Notes: generated by a model from the sequence alone, not told the origin. A stretch of 64,000 bases of DNA from Filimonas zeae (GCF_014641615.1 NZ_BMIB01000008.1:1-64000), one strand, 5' to 3'; positions 44,662 through 53,724 are shown, counted from the first letter of the stretch. Numbers and translations: made by a program.

Positions 44662-44744
44662 ATCTATATGTCACTTTATTGCCACCTGCTAATGCAGGAT
44701 AGATTATACATCATTTACTAATCGTTAAGCACCCATTTATTTAC

Positions 44745-44778
44745 GCTTTGCTTCACTATACGAATCTAACCAAACTCT
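44745..44778 (+). repeat. 34-bp direct repeat, copy 2
   Basis: This is the second copy of the repeat at 42786-42819. On the minus strand it includes GTG AAG CAA AGC, the same first codons as the DUF6922 gene at copy 1, but the frame then closes within a few codons. It looks like a decayed duplicate of that gene's start region. Confidence 0.8.
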
Positions 44779-44873
44779 TGCATGATTTCCTTACTTTTAT
44801 CTGCATCGGAACTGGCAAAGCTGAACAAATAATTACGACAGAATACCAGTGCTTTAACCCTAAACACAATAAC

Positions 44874-45518
44874 ATGGAGACAATAGAAATATTCAAAGGA
44901 ATTACAGTTATAGACAAAATATTAGAATTTGTGGCTTTGACACCAGATGAAAAGCACTGGAATTATAAAGCGCTTGGCGACAATATGCCCAGACTCATCA
45001 GACTAAAGCAAATAAATTCTTTATTGCATGCATTCTCATTAACCGCGAATAGAAATATTTTGGGGAAAGCCACTAACTATCTCAATCCTGACTTGCGGGC
45101 AGACATAAATCCTATTCTTGGTGGTGACTTCATTACTAACAGAAGCCTGGATACATATCATGAACTGGCTGATTTTGTAAAATGCTTTCTTCAGGAAAGG
45201 AATAGTGGAATGGACAGGGATATCAGAGTTATGGAGTTGAGGTTTATTTATCCCAAAATGATTAATTATAAAATCAAATTGCGTGAAATTATAGGATTCA
45301 ACTCTGGCTGGATGGAGGCAAGTATGCCATTCGCCTTGTTTCACATACTCCTTACAGATTCGATTAGTGCTAATTTAAAGGATAAGTATGGCGACTTAGA
45401 CCATGTATTGGAATTGATTATTAATCCGGCAGGGTTGGCTTTTACGGAAAAGGAGTTGATTGAGAAGTTTAACTATCCGAAAGATGATTTGCATCAGTTA
45501 GATTTGGAGAATTATTAA
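44874..45518 (+). CDS. hypothetical protein
   Basis: A 214-residue soluble, alpha-helical protein starting METIEIFKGITVIDKILEFV. I chose the ATG at 44874; an earlier TTG runs through the 34-bp repeat. It has no signal peptide, membrane segment or motif I recognise. It is AT-rich like the rest of the island and has no operon partner on its strand. The stretch 45519-45770 to its right has no gene. Confidence 0.65.
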   Translation: METIEIFKGITVIDKILEFVALTPDEKHWNYKALGDNMPRLIRLKQINSLLHAFSLTANRNILGKATNYLNPDLRADINPILGGDFITNRSLDTYHELADFVKCFLQERNSGMDRDIRVMELRFIYPKMINYKIKLREIIGFNSGWMEASMPFALFHILLTDSISANLKDKYGDLDHVLELIINPAGLAFTEKELIEKFNYPKDDLHQLDLENY

Positions 45519-45770
45519 AAAATATCGCATTGGCAGTGAGATTTGGAAACTAAGATTTTTTATTGTTTGCTCGGCAAGCGACTACATTTATACAATAATG
45601 AAAGGGATAATGCAAAAACTTCAGGAAAGCTGATTTATTTATAGAGCTATATCCACATTGCATTTCAAATAATAGATACCTCGTAAGCTATCTTCGCTAA
45701 TTAAGCGTTTCTGCCTATTGCACAACAATAAAACATGCGCTAGCAATCAATCTTTTCATAAAAAAATAGA

Positions 45771-46139
45771 ATGTCATACAAAGAACAACTCGAAGCCACA
45801 AAAGATTACTACCCATTCGAAAACTGGAAGGAAAGCTACGAAAATGGGATGGAGCAGTATACTACAGAAAACTGCGATAAGACGAAGGCTGTGTTTGATT
45901 CATTAATTGAGCACTTAATAGCTTTGGGAGAAAAGGGCCAGGAAAAAGAAAAAATTGCCTTGTTTAAACAAGCGGTTTTATCCTTGAACGATTTAAATGA
46001 AGAAATAAGCGGCTTAATTGAAACCGGAGAACGTGAAAGTTTATGCGAACTAATAGACCAGATAACTGTAGCTGCTGGCTTAAATCCGGAAGATTATGCT
46101 GATGGAGGTGGTATTGCTGACGAGTGGCGGGAATGGTAA
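45771..46139 (+). CDS. hypothetical protein, possible orphan immunity protein
   Basis: A 122-residue acidic, helix-rich soluble protein ending DYADGGGIADEWREW. The size, acidity and isolation in an accessory island are like immunity proteins of polymorphic toxins, but I recognise no family and there is no toxin next to it. A hairpin at 46182-46201 follows. Confidence 0.6.
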   Translation: MSYKEQLEATKDYYPFENWKESYENGMEQYTTENCDKTKAVFDSLIEHLIALGEKGQEKEKIALFKQAVLSLNDLNEEISGLIETGERESLCELIDQITVAAGLNPEDYADGGGIADEWREW

Positions 46140-46181
46140 AAGATGTATAGCTTTTCCTTTAGTACTGTGAAAAATAAAAAA

Positions 46182-46201
46182 CGCGCTGAAAAATCAGCGC
46201 G
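46182..46201. terminator. hairpin terminator, convergent
   Basis: The stem CGCGCTGA / TCAGCGCG has a 4-base loop AAAA. On the minus strand a T-rich tail (TTTTTTATTTTTC) follows, so it is stronger as a minus-strand terminator, but it can also end the 122-residue gene's transcript. Confidence 0.7.
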
Positions 46202-46404
46202 CTATTCATTTAAACACAATCAAAATATCCTCTTTTCATATGGCGTGGTACGAGACCGGCAATCGTTATTGGCAAGTAATCTTAGCAAGAATCTGTTAGA
46301 GAGCTCATGCGTTATTTGCATTTGCTGAATCAAAGTAACGCCATCATTTTCGTACTAACAAATATTAGTGAAACTTTTTTTAGAAATTTTTGAAAGTTCA
46401 GTAA

Positions 46405-46461
46405 TTACGGCGGCGGGGAAAAGTAGAGGTGTATTTACTACACTTTTTATCACCGCCGTAA
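46405..46461. repeat. stem-loop downstream of the PepSY gene
   Basis: The arms TTACGGCGG (46405-46413) and CCGCCGTAA (46453-46461) enclose a second imperfect hairpin (GTGTA-TTTAC-TACAC core). It lies 22 bases after the PepSY gene stop, and may end or protect the iron operon transcript. There is no clear T-run. Confidence 0.6.
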
Positions 46462-46483
46462 CGGATTTTCAACCCAATTGTAA

Positions 46484-47638
46484 TCAGTTAGTTACGGCAG
46501 CCAAAGGCACCTTTTTCTTCTTCTTTTTCTTTTTACCCCACCATATGTAAAAACCGGTAATGGGCAGGCTGGTGCAAATAATACAGGCTATAAAGTACAG
46601 TATTTTGGTGGTGCTGCCACCTATAGCGCCTATATGCAGGGCGTAGTTACTACGTCTTATCCAGCTGCTGGCCGGCGCTTCGTCAATATCAGGTTCTGAG
46701 CTGGATAATATGCTCAGCGTTTGCTGGTCAAAATACGCCACGCGCCATCTGCCGTGGTGCATATCGGTACAGGTGTATATGGGGGCGTCTGGCTTTTCGG
46801 GTATGTTTATTATTACCGAGCTGGTGTTGTGCCGGGCATACTGCGTTCTTACTTTTTCCCATACCAGGTCTACCTTTTTGTGTACCGCGTTGGTATCGGC
46901 AGGCAGCTTATCCAGCGGGTAGGGTTTTGCTTTCTTTTCTGTTTTTACGCCGCCTGCCAGGTATAATACGCCATCTCTTATCCAGGGAAAGGACATGATT
47001 AAGCCGGTAAACGCTATCAGCACGGCCAGCAGCAGGCTGTAAAAGCCCAGTACATTATGCAGGTCGTAATTAATGCGTTTGCGTTTGGCGCTCCACATTA
47101 TAGTAAAGCTGTCTTTAATGGTTTTCCGGTTCCATTTTTTAGGTATCCATAATACCAGGCCGGTAATAAGTAAAAAGAAAAACACGGCCGTACTCCAGCG
47201 CACTACCTGTATACCTGCTTTACGGCCCAGCCATAATTCAGTATGCCCATCCTGTATAAAATGAAAAATATCCTCATGGTCTACCTCGGCCAGTACCTTG
47301 CCGGTATAGGGGTGTACGTAAATGAGGGAGTCTGAATTGCTGGGTGTTATTTTAACCGGTGCATCATCACCATAATACCAGAACCGGTGAAACTTATAGG
47401 TAGGCACCTGTGCTTTTACCCTTGTATAAATTTCAGAAGGGGGCAGCGGGGCGGTATGGGCAGGTGGGGTAATATGCCACCATTTGCCGTATATAATGTT
47501 CTGTTTAATCTCCTGCTCAAACACCAGCAGGCAACCGGTAAGGCTTATGATGATAACGGGTATGCCAGAGGCAATACCTATCCACAAATGAAACCAGTCG
47601 TTAATTTTTCTAAACGTACTCTTTTTATTTCCTGCCAT
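46484..47638 (-). CDS. PepSY-domain inner-membrane protein (XusC-like)
   Basis: A 384-residue inner-membrane protein of the PepSY-associated TM family. The N-terminal helix FHLWIGIASGIPVIIISLTG (about 16-36) contains the conserved histidine, and three further hydrophobic segments are visible (VVRWSTAVFFFLLITGLVLW, about 145-165; then FYSLLLAVLIAFTGLIMSF; then ILYFIACIICTSLPITGFYI near the C-terminus). Family members reduce ferric siderophores at the periplasmic face and release the iron. It is the last gene of the iron operon, 57 bases after a DUF4374 gene, with a short hairpin in between. The ending is a lysine-rich tail (KKKKKKK). Confidence 0.88.
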   Translation of the reverse strand: MAGNKKSTFRKINDWFHLWIGIASGIPVIIISLTGCLLVFEQEIKQNIIYGKWWHITPPAHTAPLPPSEIYTRVKAQVPTYKFHRFWYYGDDAPVKITPSNSDSLIYVHPYTGKVLAEVDHEDIFHFIQDGHTELWLGRKAGIQVVRWSTAVFFFLLITGLVLWIPKKWNRKTIKDSFTIMWSAKRKRINYDLHNVLGFYSLLLAVLIAFTGLIMSFPWIRDGVLYLAGGVKTEKKAKPYPLDKLPADTNAVHKKVDLVWEKVRTQYARHNTSSVIINIPEKPDAPIYTCTDMHHGRWRVAYFDQQTLSILSSSEPDIDEAPASSWIRRSNYALHIGAIGGSTTKILYFIACIICTSLPITGFYIWWGKKKKKKKKVPLAAVTN

Positions 47639-47652
47639 GGTATTAAAATAAG

Positions 47653-47672
47653 AAGGGGCCCGGAAGCCCCTT
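47653..47672 (-). terminator. intercistronic hairpin before PepSY gene
   Basis: On the minus strand AAGGGGC-TTCCGG-GCCCCTT is followed by CTTATTTT, between the DUF4374 stop and the PepSY start. It is a possible partial terminator or processing site. Confidence 0.55.
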
Positions 47673-47694
47673 TACTTACTGCTTTGAAAAACGA

Positions 47695-48897
47695 TTAATT
47701 CATTTTGTCCAGTCGTGAGAAGGAGTTGTAGCCCCCTTGTATCTGCGTACCGCGGGTTACCTTATCGGTAGCGGCATCGTAAACCCATATGTAATCTTTA
47801 GCAGTGCCGGAAAGTACGGCAATGTATGCCTTGCCATCTTCTACCAGTACGTTTCTTTCGCCTGAGCCACCAAACGGCACCTCAGTAAGTTTTCTTACCT
47901 GCGTACCATTGGCCAGGTTAATAATGGCGTAGCCGTAAGTGCTTTCGTTGTTTACAGTGGTTTCAATGTATTTAAGAATAGCGTTGCCATTACCCAAATC
48001 CATAAACAAACCAGAAGCTGCTTCGCGGCTAAGTATGTCAGTTACCTTAACGTGGTAAGCATCATCAGGCTTTGTTTGGCCGTTCTTTATTCTGTATATA
48101 TAAATAGGCGCGTTGGCGGTACCATCTGCCCATTTGCTAACCCAGCTGGTTAAGTAATACATATCCTTGTTTTTATCAACAAACGAAGTGGCAAAGTAGC
48201 CGGAGGTGTTGCCTAAGCCAGAGGTGCGGCTTTCGGCAGTAGTGGTGCCAACAGTAAAGCCGGGGTAGCTGGCCTGTACCATTACGTGGCCGGGGTAGGC
48301 TACAAAGCTGCCGTTAATATAGGTAATACCAAAAAACAGGTTACCGTTTACATACTGTATATCGCCACCTACGCGGTACGTAGTATAGCCGGTGGGTATA
48401 GCAGGTAAGCCGGTAAAGGTACCGTTGGTAATAGTCATGCTGTTTACATTAACGGTACTGTAGTTAACGTTTTTGCCACCGTTAAAAGCGCCTACCATTA
48501 CCAGGGTGCTATCGTTTATCCAGGTATGGCCTGCCAGGCTGGTAAGGTTGGTAAAGGGTACCTGCTTAACGCTGCTTACAGCGCCGTTTACCAGCTGGTA
48601 TTTACCAAAGCGGCCTTCGGTGGTGTTGTAATAGTAGTAGTAACCGCCACGGCTTATAACGCTGTTGTTAAGTATAGAAGTAACATCTACTCCATTGCCG
48701 GAGAGGGTTACGGTATCGGTAGTAAGATTGTTTAAACCCAGTACGTAGTAGTTGGCATTGGGCCAGCTGCCTACCTGCACCCACAGGTTAAAAGAACCTT
48801 TGTTGGTGGTGGGGGTAGTGCCTCCATCATTTTTGCTACACGCGTTTAGTAACAGCAGACATGCTAACCCACTGATGGTTTTGAAAAGCCTTTTCAT
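47695..48897 (-). CDS. DUF4374 surface lipoprotein (XusB-like)
   Basis: A 400-residue lipoprotein with a short signal and lipobox (GLACLLLLNACSKNDGG) then a beta-rich body, probably a propeller. DUF4374 proteins encoded with a TonB receptor and a PepSY protein include XusB of Bacteroides thetaiotaomicron, which captures enterobactin-type siderophores at the cell surface. That comparison is from memory. It starts 12 bases after the TonB receptor gene. A second, divergent copy of the family lies on the other side of the receptor. Confidence 0.85.
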   Translation of the reverse strand: MKRLFKTISGLACLLLLNACSKNDGGTTPTTNKGSFNLWVQVGSWPNANYYVLGLNNLTTDTVTLSGNGVDVTSILNNSVISRGGYYYYYNTTEGRFGKYQLVNGAVSSVKQVPFTNLTSLAGHTWINDSTLVMVGAFNGGKNVNYSTVNVNSMTITNGTFTGLPAIPTGYTTYRVGGDIQYVNGNLFFGITYINGSFVAYPGHVMVQASYPGFTVGTTTAESRTSGLGNTSGYFATSFVDKNKDMYYLTSWVSKWADGTANAPIYIYRIKNGQTKPDDAYHVKVTDILSREAASGLFMDLGNGNAILKYIETTVNNESTYGYAIINLANGTQVRKLTEVPFGGSGERNVLVEDGKAYIAVLSGTAKDYIWVYDAATDKVTRGTQIQGGYNSFSRLDKMN

Positions 48898-48909
48898 GGA
48901 AATATGTGT

Positions 48910-51249
48910 TTATTTTAAGAAGTAACGGAATTTGATATACAAAGCCCTGCCGGGTTTTTGCAAACGAAAGTTGTCGAATGCCAGCACGTTGGTAATGTTT
49001 TTACACTCGGCAGATATGTTGTACCGGCTCTGGTGCAGCGACCATGTTACCATGGCGTTGTGTACAAACTGGGTGGGTATAACTACCAGACTGTTCTGGG
49101 TAGCAAACCCTTCCCAGGAGCGGTAGTACCAATGGGTGTATTGCGAGCTCCAGTTAAACTGCAAACGGGAATCTTTACCCAGCAGGTTGTTTTTGCCAAT
49201 ACCTACTTCTGCATTACCATACATCCACGGCTGGTTGGGTATTTTGTTTTTGTAGGTGGCAGATATAGTGCCGCTGCTGCCGCCGTTGGCAAATTTGGTA
49301 TTGTCGGTAGCGTTTTGATAGGTAAAGTTTACAGAGGCGTTGATAAGCCTGTTCCAGGTATATCTTATTTCTGCTTCCAGCCCTTTAATAAGTACATCGG
49401 ACAGGTTTTTATATTGCAGCTGATTGTTGTCTGATTGAGAGGCGTATATAAAACCTTTGGCGCTGCGGTAAAAGCCTGCTGCTTCTGCATACAACTCGTG
49501 CGCAGCTATTTTTTTGCTGTAGAAGCCACCGGCGTTAAAGTTATCGCTCTGTTCGGGCTTAAGGCTCAGGTTATTGGTTACCTGGTAACTGTCGCCAAAA
49601 ACTTCGCTTATCATTTGCAGGCGGTAAGTATGTTCAAAAGAAGCTTTAATGCCGGCATTATCAGTAAGCTTAAATACAGAAGCCACGCCATACCCGTAAT
49701 AGCTTTGATAGGTGCTTTGCAGTATATTTTTTAACAGCGTATAATCGTATTGCAGGCGGCTTAGCTGCAGGCCGTAGTACTTACCTATAAAAGTGTTAGT
49801 CCACCGTTTGTTCAGCAGTTCCATCTGGTAAGAGAGGCCGCCCAGGTGTTTGCCTATTTTGCCCGGCGAATCGTCATGATCGGTATCCAGCGAGTTATAG
49901 GTTTCGTTTTTGGTTTGGTCGAAGTTGTAGTTGAGGTTAACCGTATGGTTTTCTGCAATTTTATAGTTGGCATTAAACCGGCCAAAAACGCGGGGGCGTA
50001 TTACATACGTTACCCGGTACGATCCTGTTTCGGGGTTACCCGTAATGTACGATCCATCCCAGTAATACTTACGGCGGGTGGTATCGGTAAGTATATATTC
50101 ATCCCGGGCTGTGGCAGCATATACATTCAGGCCCAGGCGGCCATGCAGCAGCCCGTCTTTTTTATAACGCACATTAAAGTTGGTGCCGTGGCCGTTTTTG
50201 GTAACCGCGCCGTATACTACTGTTTGTACTATGCCGGTTTGTACATCTTTATTAAAGTGGGTGTAAGAGCCGCCTACAAACAACAGATCGGCCCATTTTT
50301 TATTTACAATACCAATTTCGGCCTGGCCCATTACAGAGCGGTACTGATCGTGAAAGCGGCGGAAATCTTTTTCTACATACTCGTTGGCATTGGCATCCCA
50401 CACCTCTACGCCGCGCATAAGGTAGTTGTTGTCGGAATAGTTGTAAAAGCCGCTAAGCTTGGCCACAATGCCGGTGGGCTTGTGTATATACTGGCCGGTA
50501 AGGGCCGATTGGTGGGTGTTGAATGATCCGTAGCTGTAACTGGCATCCAGATAATTGTACAGGTGCTGGTTGGTAACAATGTTTACAGAGCCACCCAGCG
50601 CATCGGAACCCAGCGATACGGGCGATACGCCTTTATATACTTCTACCCGGTCTGCTATGTTTACGGGAATGTTATTCAGCTTCATGGTGCTGCCCATCAT
50701 ATCCAGCGGTACGCCATCTATAAAAAACTTTACGGCATTGCCGGAGAGGCCGTTTATGGAGAAGTTAAAGTCAGACCCTACGCCGCCCTGCTCGCGCATT
50801 TTAATACCGGTGGTGCGGTTAAGTACCTGCCCCAGATCGGCCGTGGCGTTGGCAAACTGTTTGGCATCTATAGCGTTTACGGCAAAACCCGTTTCTTTCA
50901 GCTTACGGGTTTCTGATTTGCCGTTTACCTGCACCCCGTCTATCTGGTGGGCATCGGCCTGTAAAACAATGGTAATGGCTTTGCCGCTGCGGGTATCTAC
51001 CTCTTTAGTGTAGGGTAAAAAGCCAACGGAGGTAACGGTAATCTGCACTTTACCGGCATTGGGTACCTTAATGGTAAAGCGGCCATTGGTATCGGAAATG
51101 CTTCCGGTGCTGGTATTAGCTACCTGTATAGCAGCGCCTGGTATAGGTTGCGATTGCTCATTTTTAATGGTACCCGTAATGGTTTGAGCGGTAGAAAACA
51201 ATGTAAATAGTAGTAAGGGAAGCAGCTGTAAAACCCTGAAATAGTACAT
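48910..51249 (-). CDS. TonB-dependent receptor (XusA-like)
   Basis: A 779-residue outer-membrane receptor. I chose the ATG at 51249 (MYYFRVLQLLPLLLFTLFST), which gives a signal peptide; a longer frame adds 16 unlikely residues. A carboxypeptidase-regulatory-like domain (TITGTIKNEQSQPIPGAAIQ) is followed by the plug (NRTTGIKMREQGGVGSDFNF, VEVYKGVSPVSLGSDALGG) and a barrel ending with aromatic KFRYFLK. Flanking DUF4374 genes on both sides and a downstream PepSY gene indicate ferric-siderophore uptake. It is the fourth gene of the sigma-regulated operon. Confidence 0.94.
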   Translation of the reverse strand: MYYFRVLQLLPLLLFTLFSTAQTITGTIKNEQSQPIPGAAIQVANTSTGSISDTNGRFTIKVPNAGKVQITVTSVGFLPYTKEVDTRSGKAITIVLQADAHQIDGVQVNGKSETRKLKETGFAVNAIDAKQFANATADLGQVLNRTTGIKMREQGGVGSDFNFSINGLSGNAVKFFIDGVPLDMMGSTMKLNNIPVNIADRVEVYKGVSPVSLGSDALGGSVNIVTNQHLYNYLDASYSYGSFNTHQSALTGQYIHKPTGIVAKLSGFYNYSDNNYLMRGVEVWDANANEYVEKDFRRFHDQYRSVMGQAEIGIVNKKWADLLFVGGSYTHFNKDVQTGIVQTVVYGAVTKNGHGTNFNVRYKKDGLLHGRLGLNVYAATARDEYILTDTTRRKYYWDGSYITGNPETGSYRVTYVIRPRVFGRFNANYKIAENHTVNLNYNFDQTKNETYNSLDTDHDDSPGKIGKHLGGLSYQMELLNKRWTNTFIGKYYGLQLSRLQYDYTLLKNILQSTYQSYYGYGVASVFKLTDNAGIKASFEHTYRLQMISEVFGDSYQVTNNLSLKPEQSDNFNAGGFYSKKIAAHELYAEAAGFYRSAKGFIYASQSDNNQLQYKNLSDVLIKGLEAEIRYTWNRLINASVNFTYQNATDNTKFANGGSSGTISATYKNKIPNQPWMYGNAEVGIGKNNLLGKDSRLQFNWSSQYTHWYYRSWEGFATQNSLVVIPTQFVHNAMVTWSLHQSRYNISAECKNITNVLAFDNFRLQKPGRALYIKFRYFLK

Positions 51250-51305
51250 ATGTGCTTTAATGATTGATGAACATTCAATCAGTAGTAGCACAACCACGCA
51301 TTTTC

Positions 51306-51334
51306 CCCGAAAAAAAAGAAAGTTTTTTTTCGGG
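51306..51334 (-). repeat. A8/T8 hairpin between DUF4374 and TonB genes
   Basis: A perfect 12-bp stem CCCGAAAAAAAA / TTTTTTTTCGGG with loop GAAAG, immediately after the stop of the upstream DUF4374 gene and before the receptor start. It has no T-run after the stem, and may act as a partial terminator or slippery pause site. Confidence 0.75.
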
Positions 51335-51339
51335 TAGGG

Positions 51340-52554
51340 TTAGTTCAGCTTTTCCAGCCGCACAATATAATCTACCGGGCCGGCCAGGTGCAGGCCTTTG
51401 GTAACCGCTTTGGTATGCGTGTTATATATCCATATATCGTTGCCGCCTTTGCCGTCGTTAACGGATATGTACACCTTTTCGCCTTCTGCCAGTACACAGG
51501 TGCGGGAGCTGCCTCTGTCTAAAGGCAGATTTAGCTTTTGTACCGCCTGTGTTTGCAGGTTAATTACATAATACTCTATATGGGGCACTTTGTAATGCTC
51601 TTCAAACGTGGCAAACAAATCTTTACGCTCGCTGCGCAAAATGGCTTCGTTGTTACCAATATACCAGAGCCCGTAGGCGTGGTTATGAACAGCGGAGGCG
51701 GATATGTTAAAGAAGTAACTGCTGTCTGGTGTTTGTTCGCCAGCCTTTATGCGGTATATGGCGGTAGGCTGGGTGGGGTTGGCGCCGCGTACTATGCCGG
51801 GGCAACTGAGGAAGTAAAAATTGCCCTTTTCATCGTCAAACGTATTCTGCTGGGCAGTGTTTACGTTACCGGGGTAGGTGGAGCGTGCGTCTTTGGTAAT
51901 CTGCTGCAGCTGCATACCGGGATAGCTGGTTTGCGCCAGATACACCGTATCGCTGGAGCCGTAGCCGTTTACCTCGTTCTGGTAATGGTACGTGTAACCA
52001 AACCAGCAATAAGGCGGGCGTATTTTTACAAGACCTACCGACAGGTAGTTGAACGGTGGCTGAGGGCCGGGTATGGGCACATCATCTACCACCGCCTTCA
52101 TGGTATGTACATTAATGCGGGCGTACTTTTTAATACCCGGCGGAATATTGCTGTTTACAATAAGTATAGAATCGGGGGTATAAAACACGCAGTTATCGGG
52201 GTATTTAAAGCCGGGCAGCAGCACAGAATCTACCGCTGTAAACTGGTTGTTGATAATAGTGTTTTTTACAAAGTAGTGGCTGAGGCTGTTTACAAAATAG
52301 TAATAACCTTCTTTTACGGTAAGATAGTACCAGATACGTGGGGGAGAAACCACAGGTACGCCATCCTGCACGGGGTAGGCTGTGCCGCCGTCTAAACTAT
52401 CGGTTTGAATAATGTATTGTTTGTTGTCGTTACACATAACCATGATGCTGTATTTTTTAGCAGATGGCCGGGCAGGGCGGGTGCAGCTACTGATGCTGAC
52501 AACAAATGCGGGATAGAATACTAACAGGAATAGAAATCGGCTAAAGGCTCCCAT
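51340..52554 (-). CDS. second DUF4374 lipoprotein
   Basis: A 404-residue lipoprotein of the same family as the gene at 47695-48897, with lipobox VVSISSCTRPARP and a beta-rich body. Shared features include the opening YYFVNSLSHYFVKN-type blade, the GNVNTAQQNTFDDEKGNFYF stretch and the end NDIWIYNTHTKAVTKG. The two copies are clearly diverged. It is the third gene of the operon, between the anti-sigma gene and the TonB receptor gene. Having two ligand-capture proteins for one receptor suggests either two ligands or two steps. Confidence 0.85.
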   Translation of the reverse strand: MGAFSRFLFLLVFYPAFVVSISSCTRPARPSAKKYSIMVMCNDNKQYIIQTDSLDGGTAYPVQDGVPVVSPPRIWYYLTVKEGYYYFVNSLSHYFVKNTIINNQFTAVDSVLLPGFKYPDNCVFYTPDSILIVNSNIPPGIKKYARINVHTMKAVVDDVPIPGPQPPFNYLSVGLVKIRPPYCWFGYTYHYQNEVNGYGSSDTVYLAQTSYPGMQLQQITKDARSTYPGNVNTAQQNTFDDEKGNFYFLSCPGIVRGANPTQPTAIYRIKAGEQTPDSSYFFNISASAVHNHAYGLWYIGNNEAILRSERKDLFATFEEHYKVPHIEYYVINLQTQAVQKLNLPLDRGSSRTCVLAEGEKVYISVNDGKGGNDIWIYNTHTKAVTKGLHLAGPVDYIVRLEKLN

Positions 52555-52568
52555 TCAATAAAAGTAGG

Positions 52569-53171
52569 CTAAATTTTGAACTGCTCGCTCAGTTGGTTTT
52601 TGATAACGGGAGGCAATTCAAATAACATGTTTTCATTAATCACCAGCATTTCAGAAGACTCTTTGTCTTTATAATGCAGCGCTATGTACGATTCGCCTTC
52701 GCTGATATGAATGGCTTTGGTGCGGGTGGTACCATCTTTACAGGTGGTATGAAATAACAGATCCTGATTTTTGGTGGAAACAATTTTAATGGTGCCGTGG
52801 AAGTTAAGCGTATCCTGCTGAAAGCTGGCTTTGCTTTCTTTACCCAGCTGAATAGTAAAGCCCGGATTACTGCTGTTGCTAGCAGTGGTAGCTGGTGTAT
52901 CAGAAGCAGCTACCAGAAAACGGAATACTACAAACAGCAGTACGGCGGCAGCGGCGGCAATATGCGGCAGGTATCTTTTATAAAAAGGAGCCACGGGGCG
53001 TACCTGTTGCCATATCTGTTGTTTCATGGCATCTCTGGCGGTGGCATTGGTAAAAGCACCTGCGGGCGCATCGGCTATATCGTTATCCAGCCAGCTTTCT
53101 ACAGCGGCTGCTTCTTCCGGTGTGCAATGCCCATCGTGATACTTTTCTATCAGTGCTTTAGTTACCTGCAT
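52569..53171 (-). CDS. anti-sigma/FecR-like regulator (short)
   Basis: A 200-residue membrane protein. I chose the ATG at 53171 (MQVTKALIEKYHDGHCTPEE), the usual FecR-like N-terminus; the longer frame overlaps the sigma gene. The cytoplasmic N-terminal domain (1 to about 65) carries the CTPEEAAAVESWL pattern of Bacteroidota anti-sigma factors, and one membrane helix (about 70-87, HIAAAAAVLLFVVFRFLV) follows. The periplasmic part of about 110 residues is shorter than in standard FecR. It starts 10 bases after the sigma factor gene and should hold it inactive until the receptor signals. Confidence 0.8.
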   Translation of the reverse strand: MQVTKALIEKYHDGHCTPEEAAAVESWLDNDIADAPAGAFTNATARDAMKQQIWQQVRPVAPFYKRYLPHIAAAAAVLLFVVFRFLVAASDTPATTASNSSNPGFTIQLGKESKASFQQDTLNFHGTIKIVSTKNQDLLFHTTCKDGTTRTKAIHISEGESYIALHYKDKESSEMLVINENMLFELPPVIKNQLSEQFKI

Positions 53172-53181
53172 AAACGCTTTC

Positions 53182-53724
53182 TCAGTGCACCAAATATAAT
53201 AAAAACGGGCAGATGGAGTAAAGGGCATACTCCTGCAGATTAGATTTTAAAAAGCTGAGGGCTTTGGTAAGCTGGTATTCTACCTTGCGTTCAGATACGC
53301 TGAGGCTGGCGGCTATTTCTTTATTGCTAAGGCCCATTTCGCGGCTCATGGCAAAAATTCTGCGCCCTTCGGTAGGCAGGGTATCTACCAGTACATTCAG
53401 TTTTTGAGAGAGGCAGCTGTGTAACACATCGTTTTCGGTAGTGTTGCTTTGCGCATGCTGGCGGTTGGCAATGGTGGCCATATGAGCAGAACGAATGCGG
53501 GTGTTGCGGATGTATTCAAATACTTTTAGTTTGGCTGCGCGAAGCAGATACCGCTCGGCCGACTGGGTAATTTCCAGGCTGCTGCGGCGCTCCCATAACG
53601 ATTTAAAAATATCCTGCACCATCTCCCGGGCCAGTTCACTATCCTCCAGATTTGAATAACATACTGTATATACTTTTTCCCAGTATAGTTCATATATGTG
53701 GGTGAATGTAGCTTCGTTCATCAT
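53182..53724 (-). CDS. ECF sigma-70 factor
   Basis: A 180-residue extracytoplasmic-function sigma factor. The ATG at 53724 gives MMNEATFTHIYELYWEKVYT; the longer frame adds 16 unlikely residues. Region 2 (WEKVYTVCYSNLEDSELARE, then MVQDIFKSLWERR) and region 4 (LPTEGRRIFAMSREMGLSNK, then EIAASLSVSERKVEYQL) are clear. It is the first gene of a six-gene minus-strand operon with an anti-sigma gene, two DUF4374 lipoproteins, a TonB receptor and a PepSY protein, and probably activates it. The 250 bases upstream, to the deacetylase gene on the other strand, contain the promoters. Confidence 0.92.
   Translation of the reverse strand: MMNEATFTHIYELYWEKVYTVCYSNLEDSELAREMVQDIFKSLWERRSSLEITQSAERYLLRAAKLKVFEYIRNTRIRSAHMATIANRQHAQSNTTENDVLHSCLSQKLNVLVDTLPTEGRRIFAMSREMGLSNKEIAASLSVSERKVEYQLTKALSFLKSNLQEYALYSICPFLLYLVH

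Noticed and set aside
46202..46483. An insertion-sequence end or tRNA-like structure after the accessory island
   Set aside because: Only hairpins are visible; no transposase, target duplication or cloverleaf could be supported.
51538..52395. A 285-codon open frame on the plus strand
   Set aside because: Antisense to the DUF4374 gene, with a repetitive, meaningless translation.
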